This document shows positions 30,240 through 39,249 of a stretch of DNA of 64,000 nucleotides, in pieces. Origin of the DNA: Micromussa lordhowensis. Lineage: Eukaryota; Cnidaria; Anthozoa; Scleractinia; Lobophylliidae. Below the pieces are notes generated by a model, which saw only the letters and a program-made list of their open reading frames with translations, had not been told where the DNA came from and ran no database searches. The position numbers and the translations under genes were made by a program. The stretch's first letter is position 1. Every line of letters begins with the position of its first letter. Where the stretch lies: assembly GCA_964020085.1 (NCBI GenBank), contig OZ026597.1, positions 15,736,915-15,800,914 of the forward strand, given 5' to 3'.

Positions 30240-31499
30240 ATGGCCAATTTTGTGAAAGGGGTATCACATGATCTCCAAAGAACGAAAAAGACAGCACAAG
30301 CCATGAAGGCAAAACGCGCCGTCAGTCGCTACACTTTCACCCCTTCTGAAGCGAACCCCGGCGAGAAGCTGGTTGTTCGCGTGCCCAAGCTGGATGAGAA
30401 CGAGGTCATAGTGCCAGACTCTCTCGCGCTGCACTTTGACATTGACCTTTCCGGCGGGCATGCCAACAACTTTCTCGTCCAAAACGTGTCGCGGGCGCTT
30501 GTGAAAAGCCTTGTCGTGAGGTTTTCGAACGAAACCCTGGAAGACACGGATCACTACGATATCTACAAAATATTCAGCGACCTTTTCTTGCCCGCAGAAC
30601 AGCGGGACAACATGCTGCCTGAGGGCATCCAGAGCGAAGATTTGTGCAAGATCTGCTCAAACTCGGGGGACAAGAAAACTTCGGGTGTCGATGCTGAAAA
30701 AAAGCTGAATAAAGCCTTCGGCACCAAATATCGCATCAACTTTGACCATGATATCTTGAAAGACCATGGCGTTTTCTATCCACATGCCCTGACCCACAAC
30801 CTTGTATTTGAAGTGAAGCTGGCGGATGCTGTCAATGTAGTCAAAGGATCCGATCCATCCAAGCTGAAATACAAGCTGACCAACATCCAGCTCCAGTATG
30901 AATCTATTAAAAACGAGAATCTGGCCGACTCAATGAGTAAGAAATACAACACCGGCAAATATTTTCTCTACGACCACGTGGCATTCCAACAAACCGTGCC
31001 GATAAACAAAGGCACGGACGAGCAGATCAACATCAGAGTCAATGCTCAAAGGAGGTCGTTGAAGGGCATCCTGCTCTTGTTCATCGAGCCCTATGTCGGG
31101 GGCACTAGAGATTCCGAAAAATACGTTTTTCCTGACCTGAAGAAGGTCAAAGTCATGGTCAACGGCACGCCCAACATGCTGTACAACGACGGCATCGAAA
31201 TCGAAGACATTTGGGCGGAGGTCGGCCGCTTCTTCATGAAAGAAGAACACAAGCCCCAGTTCATGACTCTTCAGAAGTTCTACACCGACGACAAGTTCGG
31301 GCTTATGATCGATCTGCACTCCATGGCCAGCCAAAAAATGCACGGCAGCGGCACCCGCCTCGTGAACTCAACAGACGGCATCCTGCTGGACATAAAGAGA
31401 GAAAAAAATGGCTCAGGAACGGTGAACTGCCACGTCTTCATCATTTCTGATGCCCAGTTCGACATTCTGGGAAAACAGCTAGAATCTGTGGTGTACTGA
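30240..31499 (+). CDS. probable major capsid protein (double jelly-roll hexon type)
   Basis: 419 codons from MANFVKGVSHDLQ; the ATG at 30240 is the first in frame and follows a T-run and GTATAC. The N-terminal third (LVVRVPKLDENEVIVPDSL, LALHFDIDLSGGHANNFLVQ, ALVKSLVVRFSNETLEDTD, HYDIYKIFSDLFLPAEQRDN) resembles the first jelly roll of Polinton/adintovirus capsids. The C-terminal part (KSLKGILLLFIEPYVG-like and IEDIWAEVGRFFMKEEHK) would be the second. It would build the icosahedral shell. The length fits, and it is followed after one base by the ATPase, the usual partner. Intact. Identification is by resemblance, not a search. Confidence 0.7.
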   Translation: MANFVKGVSHDLQRTKKTAQAMKAKRAVSRYTFTPSEANPGEKLVVRVPKLDENEVIVPDSLALHFDIDLSGGHANNFLVQNVSRALVKSLVVRFSNETLEDTDHYDIYKIFSDLFLPAEQRDNMLPEGIQSEDLCKICSNSGDKKTSGVDAEKKLNKAFGTKYRINFDHDILKDHGVFYPHALTHNLVFEVKLADAVNVVKGSDPSKLKYKLTNIQLQYESIKNENLADSMSKKYNTGKYFLYDHVAFQQTVPINKGTDEQINIRVNAQRRSLKGILLLFIEPYVGGTRDSEKYVFPDLKKVKVMVNGTPNMLYNDGIEIEDIWAEVGRFFMKEEHKPQFMTLQKFYTDDKFGLMIDLHSMASQKMHGSGTRLVNSTDGILLDIKREKNGSGTVNCHVFIISDAQFDILGKQLESVVY

Positions 31500-31500
31500 A

Positions 31501-32097
31501 ATGGAACCTGGAAACATCCCATTGAATGCGCTCATCGTAGGTCCGACAAACTGTGGCAAGACGCAGTTTCTCGTGAAACAACTCACAGGCCCATTCCGCG
31601 GCCGCTTTGATCACGTTGTGCTCATCTGTCCAACTTTCGCATACAACAAGACGCTCTACCGGTTCGCTGAGAGAGACCCCCGGCTTGATGTCATCATCTG
31701 CGAGCAGCACCACGTCGAATTCTGGTTGAAAGTGGCCAGAATTGCTTTCGAAGGCACTAACGCCCTCATCGTGCTTGACGACTGTGCGTCATCGAAAGAC
31801 GTGAAAGGCAGGACAGGAGAGCTCGTCAGGCTCGGCTTTTCGGCTTGCCACGAAGGCATCAGCGTGTGGGTCGTGACCCAGCAGCTCTCCAGCATCGCGA
31901 AACCTTTCCGTGAGAATGTGGCGGCAATCGTCCTTTTTTACATGCCCTCGGCCAAAACCATAAAGTCCATCTTCGAAGAATATGCCGGCGAGCTTTCACA
32001 TGGCGAAATCAAGCAGATGGTTACAAAGCTGAAAGAGCGCAGTTTTGCCCATTTGATTTTCTCTCTTCGCCATCCCTTCAGAATTGAACAAAAGTAG
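31501..32097 (+). CDS. packaging-type P-loop ATPase (FtsK/HerA-A32 group)
   Basis: 198 codons, starting one base after the capsid stop (TGAaATG), so the two are probably expressed from one transcript. Walker A is IVGPTNCGKTQFLVKQL (residues about 9-25). Walker B is NALIVLDDCASS (about 77-88), with hydrophobic residues before two Asp. A following VWVVTQQLSS segment (about 120) fits the sensor-type polar residue (Gln) of these ATPases. In Polintons and related viruses this enzyme drives DNA into the preformed capsid. The length is normal for the Polinton ATPase and the frame is intact. Confidence 0.85.
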   Translation: MEPGNIPLNALIVGPTNCGKTQFLVKQLTGPFRGRFDHVVLICPTFAYNKTLYRFAERDPRLDVIICEQHHVEFWLKVARIAFEGTNALIVLDDCASSKDVKGRTGELVRLGFSACHEGISVWVVTQQLSSIAKPFRENVAAIVLFYMPSAKTIKSIFEEYAGELSHGEIKQMVTKLKERSFAHLIFSLRHPFRIEQK

Positions 32098-32121
32098 AAC
32101 AAAGGTATTAAGGAGCAACAT

Positions 32122-32397
32122 TTGGAATTCGAAGAGGCTGGAAAAATCTTGAGCTGGCGAGAGATGCGTCCTGGTGTCTACAAGTTTCACGACATTGAAT
32201 ATCGCGGGACAAACGAATATGACAAGCCGATAAGTGTGATCACGCTTGAAACACAAGAAGGTGTCAAGATGTTCTATTCTCCCCCGTCTTTGTATTGGGA
32301 CCTGAAGCGCCAATCAGAAACACGTTTCATCAAATATGAAGGGACGCGAACTTCTGGAAAGGGCTATGAATATCCTGTCTTCAAGTTTGCAAAATGA
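32122..32397 (+). CDS. small beta-rich protein, unknown (no ATG at the expected start)
   Basis: 91 codons. The conserved-looking part begins EFEEAGKILSWREMRPGVYK, but the codon at its front (32122) is TTG, and the first ATG in frame is at 32164 (MRPGVYKFHDIEYRG), so the start may be lost or the protein shorter. Alternating hydrophobic and polar residues (YDKPISVITLETQEGVKMFY) and the final GYEYPVFKFAK suggest a small beta barrel. An OB-fold single-strand DNA-binding role is possible but unproven. It lies 24 bp after the ATPase. Confidence 0.45.
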   Translation: MEFEEAGKILSWREMRPGVYKFHDIEYRGTNEYDKPISVITLETQEGVKMFYSPPSLYWDLKRQSETRFIKYEGTRTSGKGYEYPVFKFAK

Positions 32398-32433
32398 GAG
32401 CATTGCCAATTAAAAAGATGTGAAAAGAATATA

Positions 32434-33012
32434 ATGGCGGAACAAAACGACCCCGTGATGGCTGAAGTGATGAACCTGCTGGAAGCTGAGCCGACAAGTT
32501 CTCCTGCTGCAGCACCTGGCCCAGACATTCCAGCTCTCCGTGAGCAGCTTGCGATACTTGTTTCCACAGGCAAATGCAAAGAAGCCATCGGCACACAGTT
32601 CACGCACGATCAGGTGAAGCGAATGCCAGACAAAGACGTCATGAGGGCCTACAAAAGGTACGAGACCTACGTCCGCGCCAAAACCACTGAAACCTTGATT
32701 GAAGGCTTTGTGTCGTTCGCCGTAAAAGCACTTGGCTTTGTTGTGAAAATAAAAGACATCAATACCCTGCAGAATGATCTGAAGAATGATTACATCATCA
32801 TGAAAGAGCTGACAGAACTGTCTGGCGGTCTTGCGCTAAGATGCGGACGTATGCTGGCGGTGGCGAACGCATTTCTGATCACTGCGAAACATGTCGATTT
32901 CAGCGCTGAAGATTCAAAACCATGCCACCCTTCTCGTAATTCAGATGGGTACCCACTTGCTGGGGTAGATGAGGTAGACAAAGCTGAGGAATGTTCAGTA
33001 ACTCCGCAATAA
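32434..33012 (+). CDS. uncharacterised helical Polinton protein
   Basis: 192 codons from MAEQNDPVMAEVMNLLE, with GAATATA directly before the ATG. The first 45 residues are acidic and Ala/Pro-rich. The middle is mostly helical (FTHDQVKRMPDKDVMRAYKR, TETLIEGFVSFAVKALGFVV). SGGLALRCGRMLAVANAFLI forms a hydrophobic stretch near residue 140. The last 30 residues (DSKPCHPSRNSDGYPLAG...) have a different look and might be read past a frame change. No catalytic motif recognised. Confidence 0.6.
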   Translation: MAEQNDPVMAEVMNLLEAEPTSSPAAAPGPDIPALREQLAILVSTGKCKEAIGTQFTHDQVKRMPDKDVMRAYKRYETYVRAKTTETLIEGFVSFAVKALGFVVKIKDINTLQNDLKNDYIIMKELTELSGGLALRCGRMLAVANAFLITAKHVDFSAEDSKPCHPSRNSDGYPLAGVDEVDKAEECSVTPQ

Positions 33013-33071
33013 TTGGTGAACATTGCTGAGAAATTTCCAATTAAACATTTTTTGTTGACTAATTATATCCA

Positions 33072-33503
33072 ATGGCTGACTCAGAGGTCGACACGACTCA
33101 ACAGGTGACTTCACCAACCCCCGCCACAAAAATAAAAAATCCAAAACGGGTTGCTGCCGGCAAAGCCGTCGCTGAGAAAACAAGGCAGGCCCGCGAGCAG
33201 CAGAAAAAGGCATTAGCCGAGGCTCAGGTGATCCTTGCAAATCAAAAAATTAAGAAAAAAGACGAACCACCAGTCGCTGCACCAGTGCCTGCACCAGTGG
33301 CTATGGACGTTCTCACAACCACACAATGGCTTAGTGTCATAAGCATTGTCGTCGCATTAGGTGGGATCTACTACAAACGTGAAGAGATAAAAGCCCGATT
33401 CTCCCAAAAACCACCACCACCACAAGCCCCCCCACCATCCCCTGTTGATGCTGCGCCTCAACCTGTCGTGCCAAAAAAAGGAGGCTTATGCCCCATGGAG
33501 TAA
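33072..33503 (+). CDS. basic/proline-rich single-pass membrane protein
   Basis: 143 codons from MADSEVDTTQQ, preceded by TTATATCCA. Residues 22-62 are a Lys/Arg/Ala-rich helix (NPKRVAAGKAVAEKTRQARE). A membrane helix follows at about 88-104 (WLSVISIVVALGGIYY). The C-terminus is a Pro-rich tail (PPPPQAPPPSP) ending in KKGGLCPME. Its position among late-type small genes suggests a virion membrane or core protein, but the function is unknown. Confidence 0.6.
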   Translation: MADSEVDTTQQVTSPTPATKIKNPKRVAAGKAVAEKTRQAREQQKKALAEAQVILANQKIKKKDEPPVAAPVPAPVAMDVLTTTQWLSVISIVVALGGIYYKREEIKARFSQKPPPPQAPPPSPVDAAPQPVVPKKGGLCPME

Positions 33504-33536
33504 AAAATTGATTGAACTTTAATTTTTTCAATAATA

Positions 33537-33812
33537 ATGCGAAAGTTTGTCATCTCAGAAGCCATCTTGAAAGGTGTCTCCGTTAGTGGAATAGCTTTGG
33601 TCTGGTTCAACTTCACACTGAAAGCTTTAAAATTTGCCTGGCATATAATTTCTACTTCGCCAGATGAATACACTTTGAATGTCGTCTCAACGGCTGTGTG
33701 TGAATGCGAGGAACGTTTTCTTGATGACGGCAACGAACCGGAAAATGGGAGATTTTTGTGTCAGAATTGCAAAAAAAACAAAATGAAGGCGGAGAAACGA
33801 TTATTTCAGTGA
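33537..33812 (+). CDS. small membrane protein with C-terminal zinc-ribbon-like cysteines
   Basis: 91 codons from MRKFVISEAILKG, preceded by TTTTTTCAATAATA. A hydrophobic helix (GVSVSGIALVWFNFTLKALK, residues about 13-32) is followed by CECEERFLDD and FLCQNCKKNK. The CxC...CxxC spacing could bind one zinc ion. No family recognised. Intact. Confidence 0.55.
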   Translation: MRKFVISEAILKGVSVSGIALVWFNFTLKALKFAWHIISTSPDEYTLNVVSTAVCECEERFLDDGNEPENGRFLCQNCKKNKMKAEKRLFQ

Positions 33813-33840
33813 ATTGAAAAAAGATTTCTGAAATATAACC

Positions 33841-34059
33841 ATGTCCAACAACAACAAGCTCGTGAAAACTATCATGGACGCTGCAACTCTGACCGGCCTA
33901 GCTGCAGGCATTGGCTGGATTTCGAAAAAGGCCTTCAAAGAGAACTTTACGGCCGACCCCAGTGCCAACATCATGAACTATGCAAAATTCACCACTGTGA
34001 TGGCTGGCAGCATTGTGCTGAGACAGTATCTCGAAGACCAGGATATCATTCCGAGTTGA
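33841..34059 (+). CDS. small hydrophobic Polinton protein
   Basis: 72 codons from MSNNNKLVKTIMDAATL, with GAAATATAACC before the ATG, one of the clearest copies of the element's start-site motif. Two weakly hydrophobic helices (ATLTGLAAGIGWISKKAF; FTTVMAGSIVLRQYL) suggest membrane or capsid association. No domain recognised. Confidence 0.55.
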   Translation: MSNNNKLVKTIMDAATLTGLAAGIGWISKKAFKENFTADPSANIMNYAKFTTVMAGSIVLRQYLEDQDIIPS

Positions 34060-34081
34060 AATAATATGATCTTTTCATAAA

Positions 34082-34510
34082 ATGGCAAGCATTGCGATGA
34101 TGATTGGTGGCGCAGTTCTCAACGCGGCAGCTTTCACTGGCGGCAACTATCTTGCCAAATTTTTGGCCGGTGACAATGGCAAAGCCGCGTTAGACGAGAA
34201 AACGCGGCATGACAAGGCCCTGGAGGCTTATCAGTCAGCAATGGCAAAATACTCACGCGAGCGAACACAGCTCCTCGACTGGATTCAAACCAACAGAGAA
34301 ATCAAAGAACAGGCAAAGCAGGACTTCACGAACACCGATTACGCGTTCAAGCTCTACAACCAGGCGCACCCCGACTACCGGTTGACTATGCCCAAAGAGC
34401 CGAAGTTCTCGGACATGTACCAGCCCAGCGAGCTGCAGAAACAGAGCGAGCTCCTTTTTGTCGGCGGCGGCGCGCTCGCGCTTGGATACGCGGCTTTTCG
34501 TTTTCTTTGA
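34082..34510 (+). CDS. small protein with hydrophobic ends, unknown
   Basis: 142 codons from MASIAMMIGGAVLNAAAF. A Gly/Ala-rich hydrophobic N-terminus (residues 1-30), a charged helical middle (KALEAYQSAMAKYSRERTQL) and a short hydrophobic C-terminus (LLFVGGGALALGYAAFRFL, about 124-142) point to a protein held at both ends in a membrane or capsid. It ends 19 bp before the integrase gene and runs in the same direction. Function unknown. Confidence 0.55.
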   Translation: MASIAMMIGGAVLNAAAFTGGNYLAKFLAGDNGKAALDEKTRHDKALEAYQSAMAKYSRERTQLLDWIQTNREIKEQAKQDFTNTDYAFKLYNQAHPDYRLTMPKEPKFSDMYQPSELQKQSELLFVGGGALALGYAAFRFL

Positions 34511-34529
34511 ACCTTTTTTCATTTCATGA

Positions 34530-35527
34530 ATGGAGGCCAAGCTCGCCAAAATCTACTACAGCCCCCAGGGCTACTGGAAAGGCACCTCTGCCATCAAAAA
34601 ATTGGCAGAAGCCGCGGACGTGCCTGAAGATGCCGCCAAGCGGTGGCTCATCAAGCAGGCTCTCTGGCAGATCTATCTCCCCGCGCCGCGATACGTCCCT
34701 CGCCCGAAATTTGACGTGGCGGCGCCCAACTCGGTACACCAGGCGGACCTTCTTTTTCTGCCACATGATAAGCTTCCTCGTGGCAGGAAGGTTTACAAAT
34801 ATGCACTGACTGTTGTCGACGTCGCCAGCCGTTTCAAAGAAGCCGAGCCTCTGACCTCCAAAGACTCTGCCGAGGTCGCGAAGGCTTTCCAGTCGATTTA
34901 CAGGCGCAGTCCTTTGTCTTGGCCTCAGATGCTGCAGGTCGACCCTGGCCGCGAGTTTATGGGGGCGGTGACCAAAGAAATGGAAAGCCACAAGACATAC
35001 ATTCGCCGCGGCCGCACTGAAATTCACAGAGATCAGGCCATTGTTGAACGTTTCAACCGCACGCTGGCCGAGCGCCTGTTTGGTCATCAGTATGCCGTCG
35101 AAATGCTTTTGCCTGAGGGCCAGCGGTCTACTGCGTGGGTCAAAAGGCTCCCTGATGTTGTCAAGGCGCTCAACAATGAGGTTACCGGCCTCACAGGTAA
35201 AAAGCCGGCCGTTGCAATCAAAGAGAAAGCTGTCGCCTCAAAACCATCAACGAAGTACTCCAGGCCTGTTGGATTGAAAGAAAAAAAATCCCCCCCCTCG
35301 TCAACGTTCGGTATCTTTACCAACCTGGTGAACTTGAAGGTGGCACTAAAAGAGCCACTGACCCTATCTGGTCTTTGAAAGTCCACCAGATTGAAAGGAA
35401 TGTGACCAAGCCCGATGAGCCTGTTGTCTATTATTTGTCTGACGGGCCGAAGCGCGGCTTTGTTCGCGAAGAGCTGTTGGTTGTGCCGCCTAATACACAG
35501 CTGCCGCCGGCTGCGCCAGCAACCTGA
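34530..35527 (+). CDS. Polinton integrase, retroviral (rve) type; frame break in a homopolymer
   Basis: The open frame 34530-35378 begins MEAKLAKIYYSPQGYWKG. The catalytic triad is visible: Asp73 in HQADLLFLPHDK, Asp138 in LQVDPGREFMG and Glu173 in DQAIVERFNRTL, a D,D-about-35-E spacing. The enzyme joins the element's DNA ends to the target. At 35281-35297 (A8 followed by T and C8) the frame changes: beyond it, the C-terminal SH3/chromo-like part is found in another frame up to 35527 (VRYLYQPGELEGG, KPDEPVVYYLSDGPKRGF). The break is therefore probably one homopolymer indel. The 3' end overlaps that of the convergent polymerase gene by 38 bp. Confidence 0.88.
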
Positions 35528-38500
35528 TGTGCCTGTACGCCAGCGTGTTGACTCCATCGTTCGCTATCCAGCGCTTTGTATCGAATGGTGAGATCGAGAT
35601 CTTGTTCATGCACATTCCGTACATCTCGTGACCCTCACTCTGCAAGATTTTCATTTTGTGCATGAACTGTTTCCTCCCGAACAGCGCTTCTTTGTAGTGT
35701 TCGTGCGTGATTTCATTCTCGATCACATTTTTTTTCACCCCCTTCGCCTTCCTTATGCTGTTTCTGTCTGCTTTACTAATCGAGTACATCTTCGACCTTA
35801 CTGCCACCACTTCCTCTATCGCTGTGCCTCCGCACTCGTCTTTCATCTTGCCCAGCACCTTTTTTGTTTCTGTCGTCGTAAAGTGGGTGGTCTTTGGGGT
35901 AGTTGCTTGTGTCATACATCCACAAGTCTTCCTTCATGTCTTTGTAGACGTCTTCCGTCTGGACATTCAAGAGCAGGCTGTCTGTGTCTGTGTAGATCAG
36001 CTCGCACTTCGGCCCATATCTTGCTTTCAGGTGGTTGTGGAAGAAGTCGTACATCAAGATCTTGCTGTTCTCGAGGATTGTCATGCCTGTGTACACGGGC
36101 TTGTTCAGCACCAGCCGAGTCTTTCTCATGTGTATGCCGGCCATGTCGTTTCCGAAGACGTTGTACCTGTCGTAAGACGGGCTGGACACCAGCTTGCGGA
36201 TCTTGTCGGTTTCCCAACTCCTCACTATCTTTATGTCGGTGCGGTTCCTCAGGTTTTCCATCGTCTTACCGAACACTGAGTTGTTCATCAGCTTGTAGAA
36301 GTCCGTCTCGAAGTCTGTCTTTGCCTGCTTGCGAAACTCCGTGTTCATCCTGATGTATGGTTCCATCCAGGGCTCTTGGTCGAACTCCAGCACTCTGTGC
36401 ACCTTTTTCAGTCGCATTCCCTGGCGGAGGTAGAACTGCAAGTTCTTGTAATGGACCACATACTTTTCTTTGTCTTCAAGGGTTAACACAAGCTTCTCCG
36501 TGGCTGGCATTGTCAAATCCAAGTCCGCCATCAGACGTCGCTGGTAACCTGACATCTGCTCGGGGGTTATCACCTTCTTTTCTGGCGCCAGAGGGTAGTC
36601 GTTGTGCAAGTCATGCAGGTATGCCGGGTATTCAATTTCGACTTCCAGCATCCACCCTTTCTTTGAATTCCACTTCATCTTCGTGATCTGCTCTTCCGTG
36701 GGCATAACACGCTTCCAGTGGAAGTTACTCTTTGGTAACGGCAGGCTCATCGCCCAGCCGTAGAGGTTGTTCGTGTCCAGATAGGCGATATAGTTTGTTG
36801 GTTCGTTTGGGTTGTATCCTTCGACCAGCGGGTTGTTAGCCTTTGCGTACCGCTTGCTGACCATTGAGATACCGCCTCGCATTCCCCGCTCGATGAACAG
36901 GTGCATATCCAGATCTGTCAGCAGGTCTAGCTCGACGTCTGTCTTTTTCAAGAGCGCGTCCCAGCTCAATCCTGGCGCGCTGTAGTAATGAGCAGGGTCA
37001 AGCCCATACTTTTCTTGGCAAACTTTTCTAAAGTTCTCGAATACGTCTGCCAACAACAGCGCATCTGTTGTCACGTACAGGTCGTGGTATTCTCCAAGGT
37101 TTTGACACTTGAACTTCGCCCATACCTCCTGCGCGTGATGGTACTCCTCATCCGTGATTCCTTTGCCGCAAAGGCTTGAGTAAAACTTCTCTTTCTCCGG
37201 AAGTTCTGTTTCTTCGAACCTTTCAAATGAGTCCATGTACTCGTACGGGTAGATGCCCTTCTTCACCAACAGCTTGTTCTCTTGCGGGAAGATCTTTTGC
37301 AAGATCGGGAACTCATCGCTGCCCTTCACCAGCTTGTCCAGGCTGCTCAGCAGAAAATTCACGCTGTCGACAAACCTCAGATTCCCCAGTGAGAATGAGA
37401 TGTATTTTTCTGTGTTCGTTGGGATGCATTTTATTTCACCCTGCACCCTCGCCATCGCTTGCATGAGCAAATGCCCATCGTAGCCTTTCAGGTTGTGAAA
37501 GAATACTGGAATTGGTGCTGTTTTTGGATTCATTTTCAGCTTGAAGTTGCAGTCATTATGAGCTGCGCCTCGGTATCTTCCTGTCAGGTGGTCGTGGTCT
37601 CTCACTGAATCTTTGTAATTCGCTACAAGCAGCGGGTCTGCGCAGAACAGGCATGTCTCCTGGTTATTTGCGATCCACTGGTCGATTTTATCTTTCGGCT
37701 GCTTTTCAGGTTTAGGCAAGTTTTTCAAAGCGTTGAAGAAGCATCTTCTGTGGCTTTGCCCGCAGTATTTTCCAGAATATGGGTTGTGGACGCCGACTGA
37801 GTCTAAGAACAAGTCTTTTAAGAGGGCCTTGTTGCAGATGTGGCACTCAACCGCCTGGCGGTGATTCTTCCAGTCCTCTTGAGTCATGACCAGCGGCCTG
37901 TTTTTTGCCATTTCTTCTCGCATTCCTCTTTCATGGTTCTGTAGCCATACAAGAAACACGTACACTGCGTCTTTGCCTCTGTGTGTGAATGGACCAAAAG
38001 CCTTTCCATCGCTCCTCACGACGATGTATGAAAAGCCGCATGGCTCGTGCTTCTCTGTTTTCACTGTATAGCTTGAATTCGGGGCTGGTTGACATCCCTC
38101 GATCTTTTTCAGCACGCATTCGAAGTCGGCGTAAACAACATATGGTGACTTCATCTGCTTGTGGTGGTTTGTGAAAGACATCTTGTTTTCTCCTTCTTTC
38201 GGCATCTCCGTTCTTGTTGGAGTCTTCAGCAGCCCTTTGCACTCTAGTTTGTGCCTTTCAAGAAGATCTTTCGTTTTGTAGCCATGCAAACACCTTTCGC
38301 AGAAATGCTTGCTTTCATTGTGCCTGTTTTGGTCGTATAATAGTGCTGTTAGCCTTTTCACATAGCTGTAATGCCTGTTTTCACCTTGTGTCGTTATCAT
38401 CAGATTGATCGTTTGGGCGTCAAATCCTTTTTCAGTGATCCTGTGAACGATGACTCGTTCGTTTTCCCATCCAAACACGTTTATCGCAAGGTTGGGATTC

Positions 38501-39249
38501 TGCCTCTCCAGCCTGTCTATCTGTTTTACAGGTGTGGGAAAATCAATGCCTTCGAAATCTAGGCCGTCTTCTGTCGGGTAGCTTGATGTTCTTATCGGGT
38601 TTCTCCCTTTCGGTGCAAGAAATAAAGCGGCCCTAATCGCCCATCTGAGGCACTGGTTGTCTCTGTTTTGGATATTGAGTATCGCTTTCTTGTTTTTCAG
38701 CTTTGAGGGCAATACCATATAGCTTCCGCCCCGCAGCGGCTGATACCGTGCCACGTTGATATAGGCTTCCAAGATTTCGTCCACTACCCATCCCGATCCT
38801 CTTTGAGACCAGGCTTCAATCTCACCTTTCACTTCATCAATGAACTGATTTAATAAAAAGTTCAATGTATCAATATCATGTTCGTTCAGGATTGCTGGCT
38901 GCATCCGATTAAAATAATGCTCCATGATTCGCACTTCTTCGTCTCGATTCATTGAAAATCTTACAAGAAGCCCGAATTGCATTTTAACGCTCTTCAACTC
39001 CTTGACTTCATTTTCGCAGACTTCGATGAATCTGGGTTTTGTTTTTTGGAAAAATTTCAAGAGGTCTCTGTTTCCCCCTGGAACGCTCATTTTCCACACA
39101 CGAAGCCATTGATTAAAATCATTTCTTGCCAGTTGAAAATCAAACCTTCTCAAAGGTCTGATAGTCTTTCTGAGCCTTTCATTAACCTCATTGGGAATCG
39201 GTCCGTAAAACATTTCAAGAACATCTCTCGAAAAATTTGCAGCAGCCAT
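35490..39249 (-). CDS. protein-primed family B DNA polymerase (PolB); one frame break near the C-terminus
   Basis: About 1,250 residues; start MAAANFSRDV at 39249 in the inverted repeat edge (an upstream in-frame ATG at 39273 would add eight). Order: N-terminal region, a C2H2-like finger (FCERCLHGYKTKDLLERH, about 325), exonuclease motifs YADFECVL (about 378), HNLKGYDGHLL (about 588) and VTTDALLLADVF (about 730). Cys/His pairs (CHICNK..., CLFCAD..., RDHDHLTGRYRGAAHNDC) lie between the first two. Then polymerase motifs A YLDTNNLYGWAM (about 826), B KLMNNSVFGKTMENLR (about 985) and C LIYTDTDSLLLN (about 1090). All catalytic acids are present. The frame shifts at a T6/A6 run (35860-35865); the tail (MKDECGGTAIEEVVAVRSKMY) continues to 35490. 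It replicates the element. Confidence 0.93.

Noticed and set aside
34524..35087. 187-codon minus-strand open frame across the integrase
   Set aside because: Shadow of the integrase gene, which has a clear catalytic triad on the plus strand.
35628..36353. 241-codon plus-strand Cys/Ser-rich frame
   Set aside because: Shadow of the PolB gene; composition is that of an antisense frame and the strand with motifs A, B and C is the minus strand.
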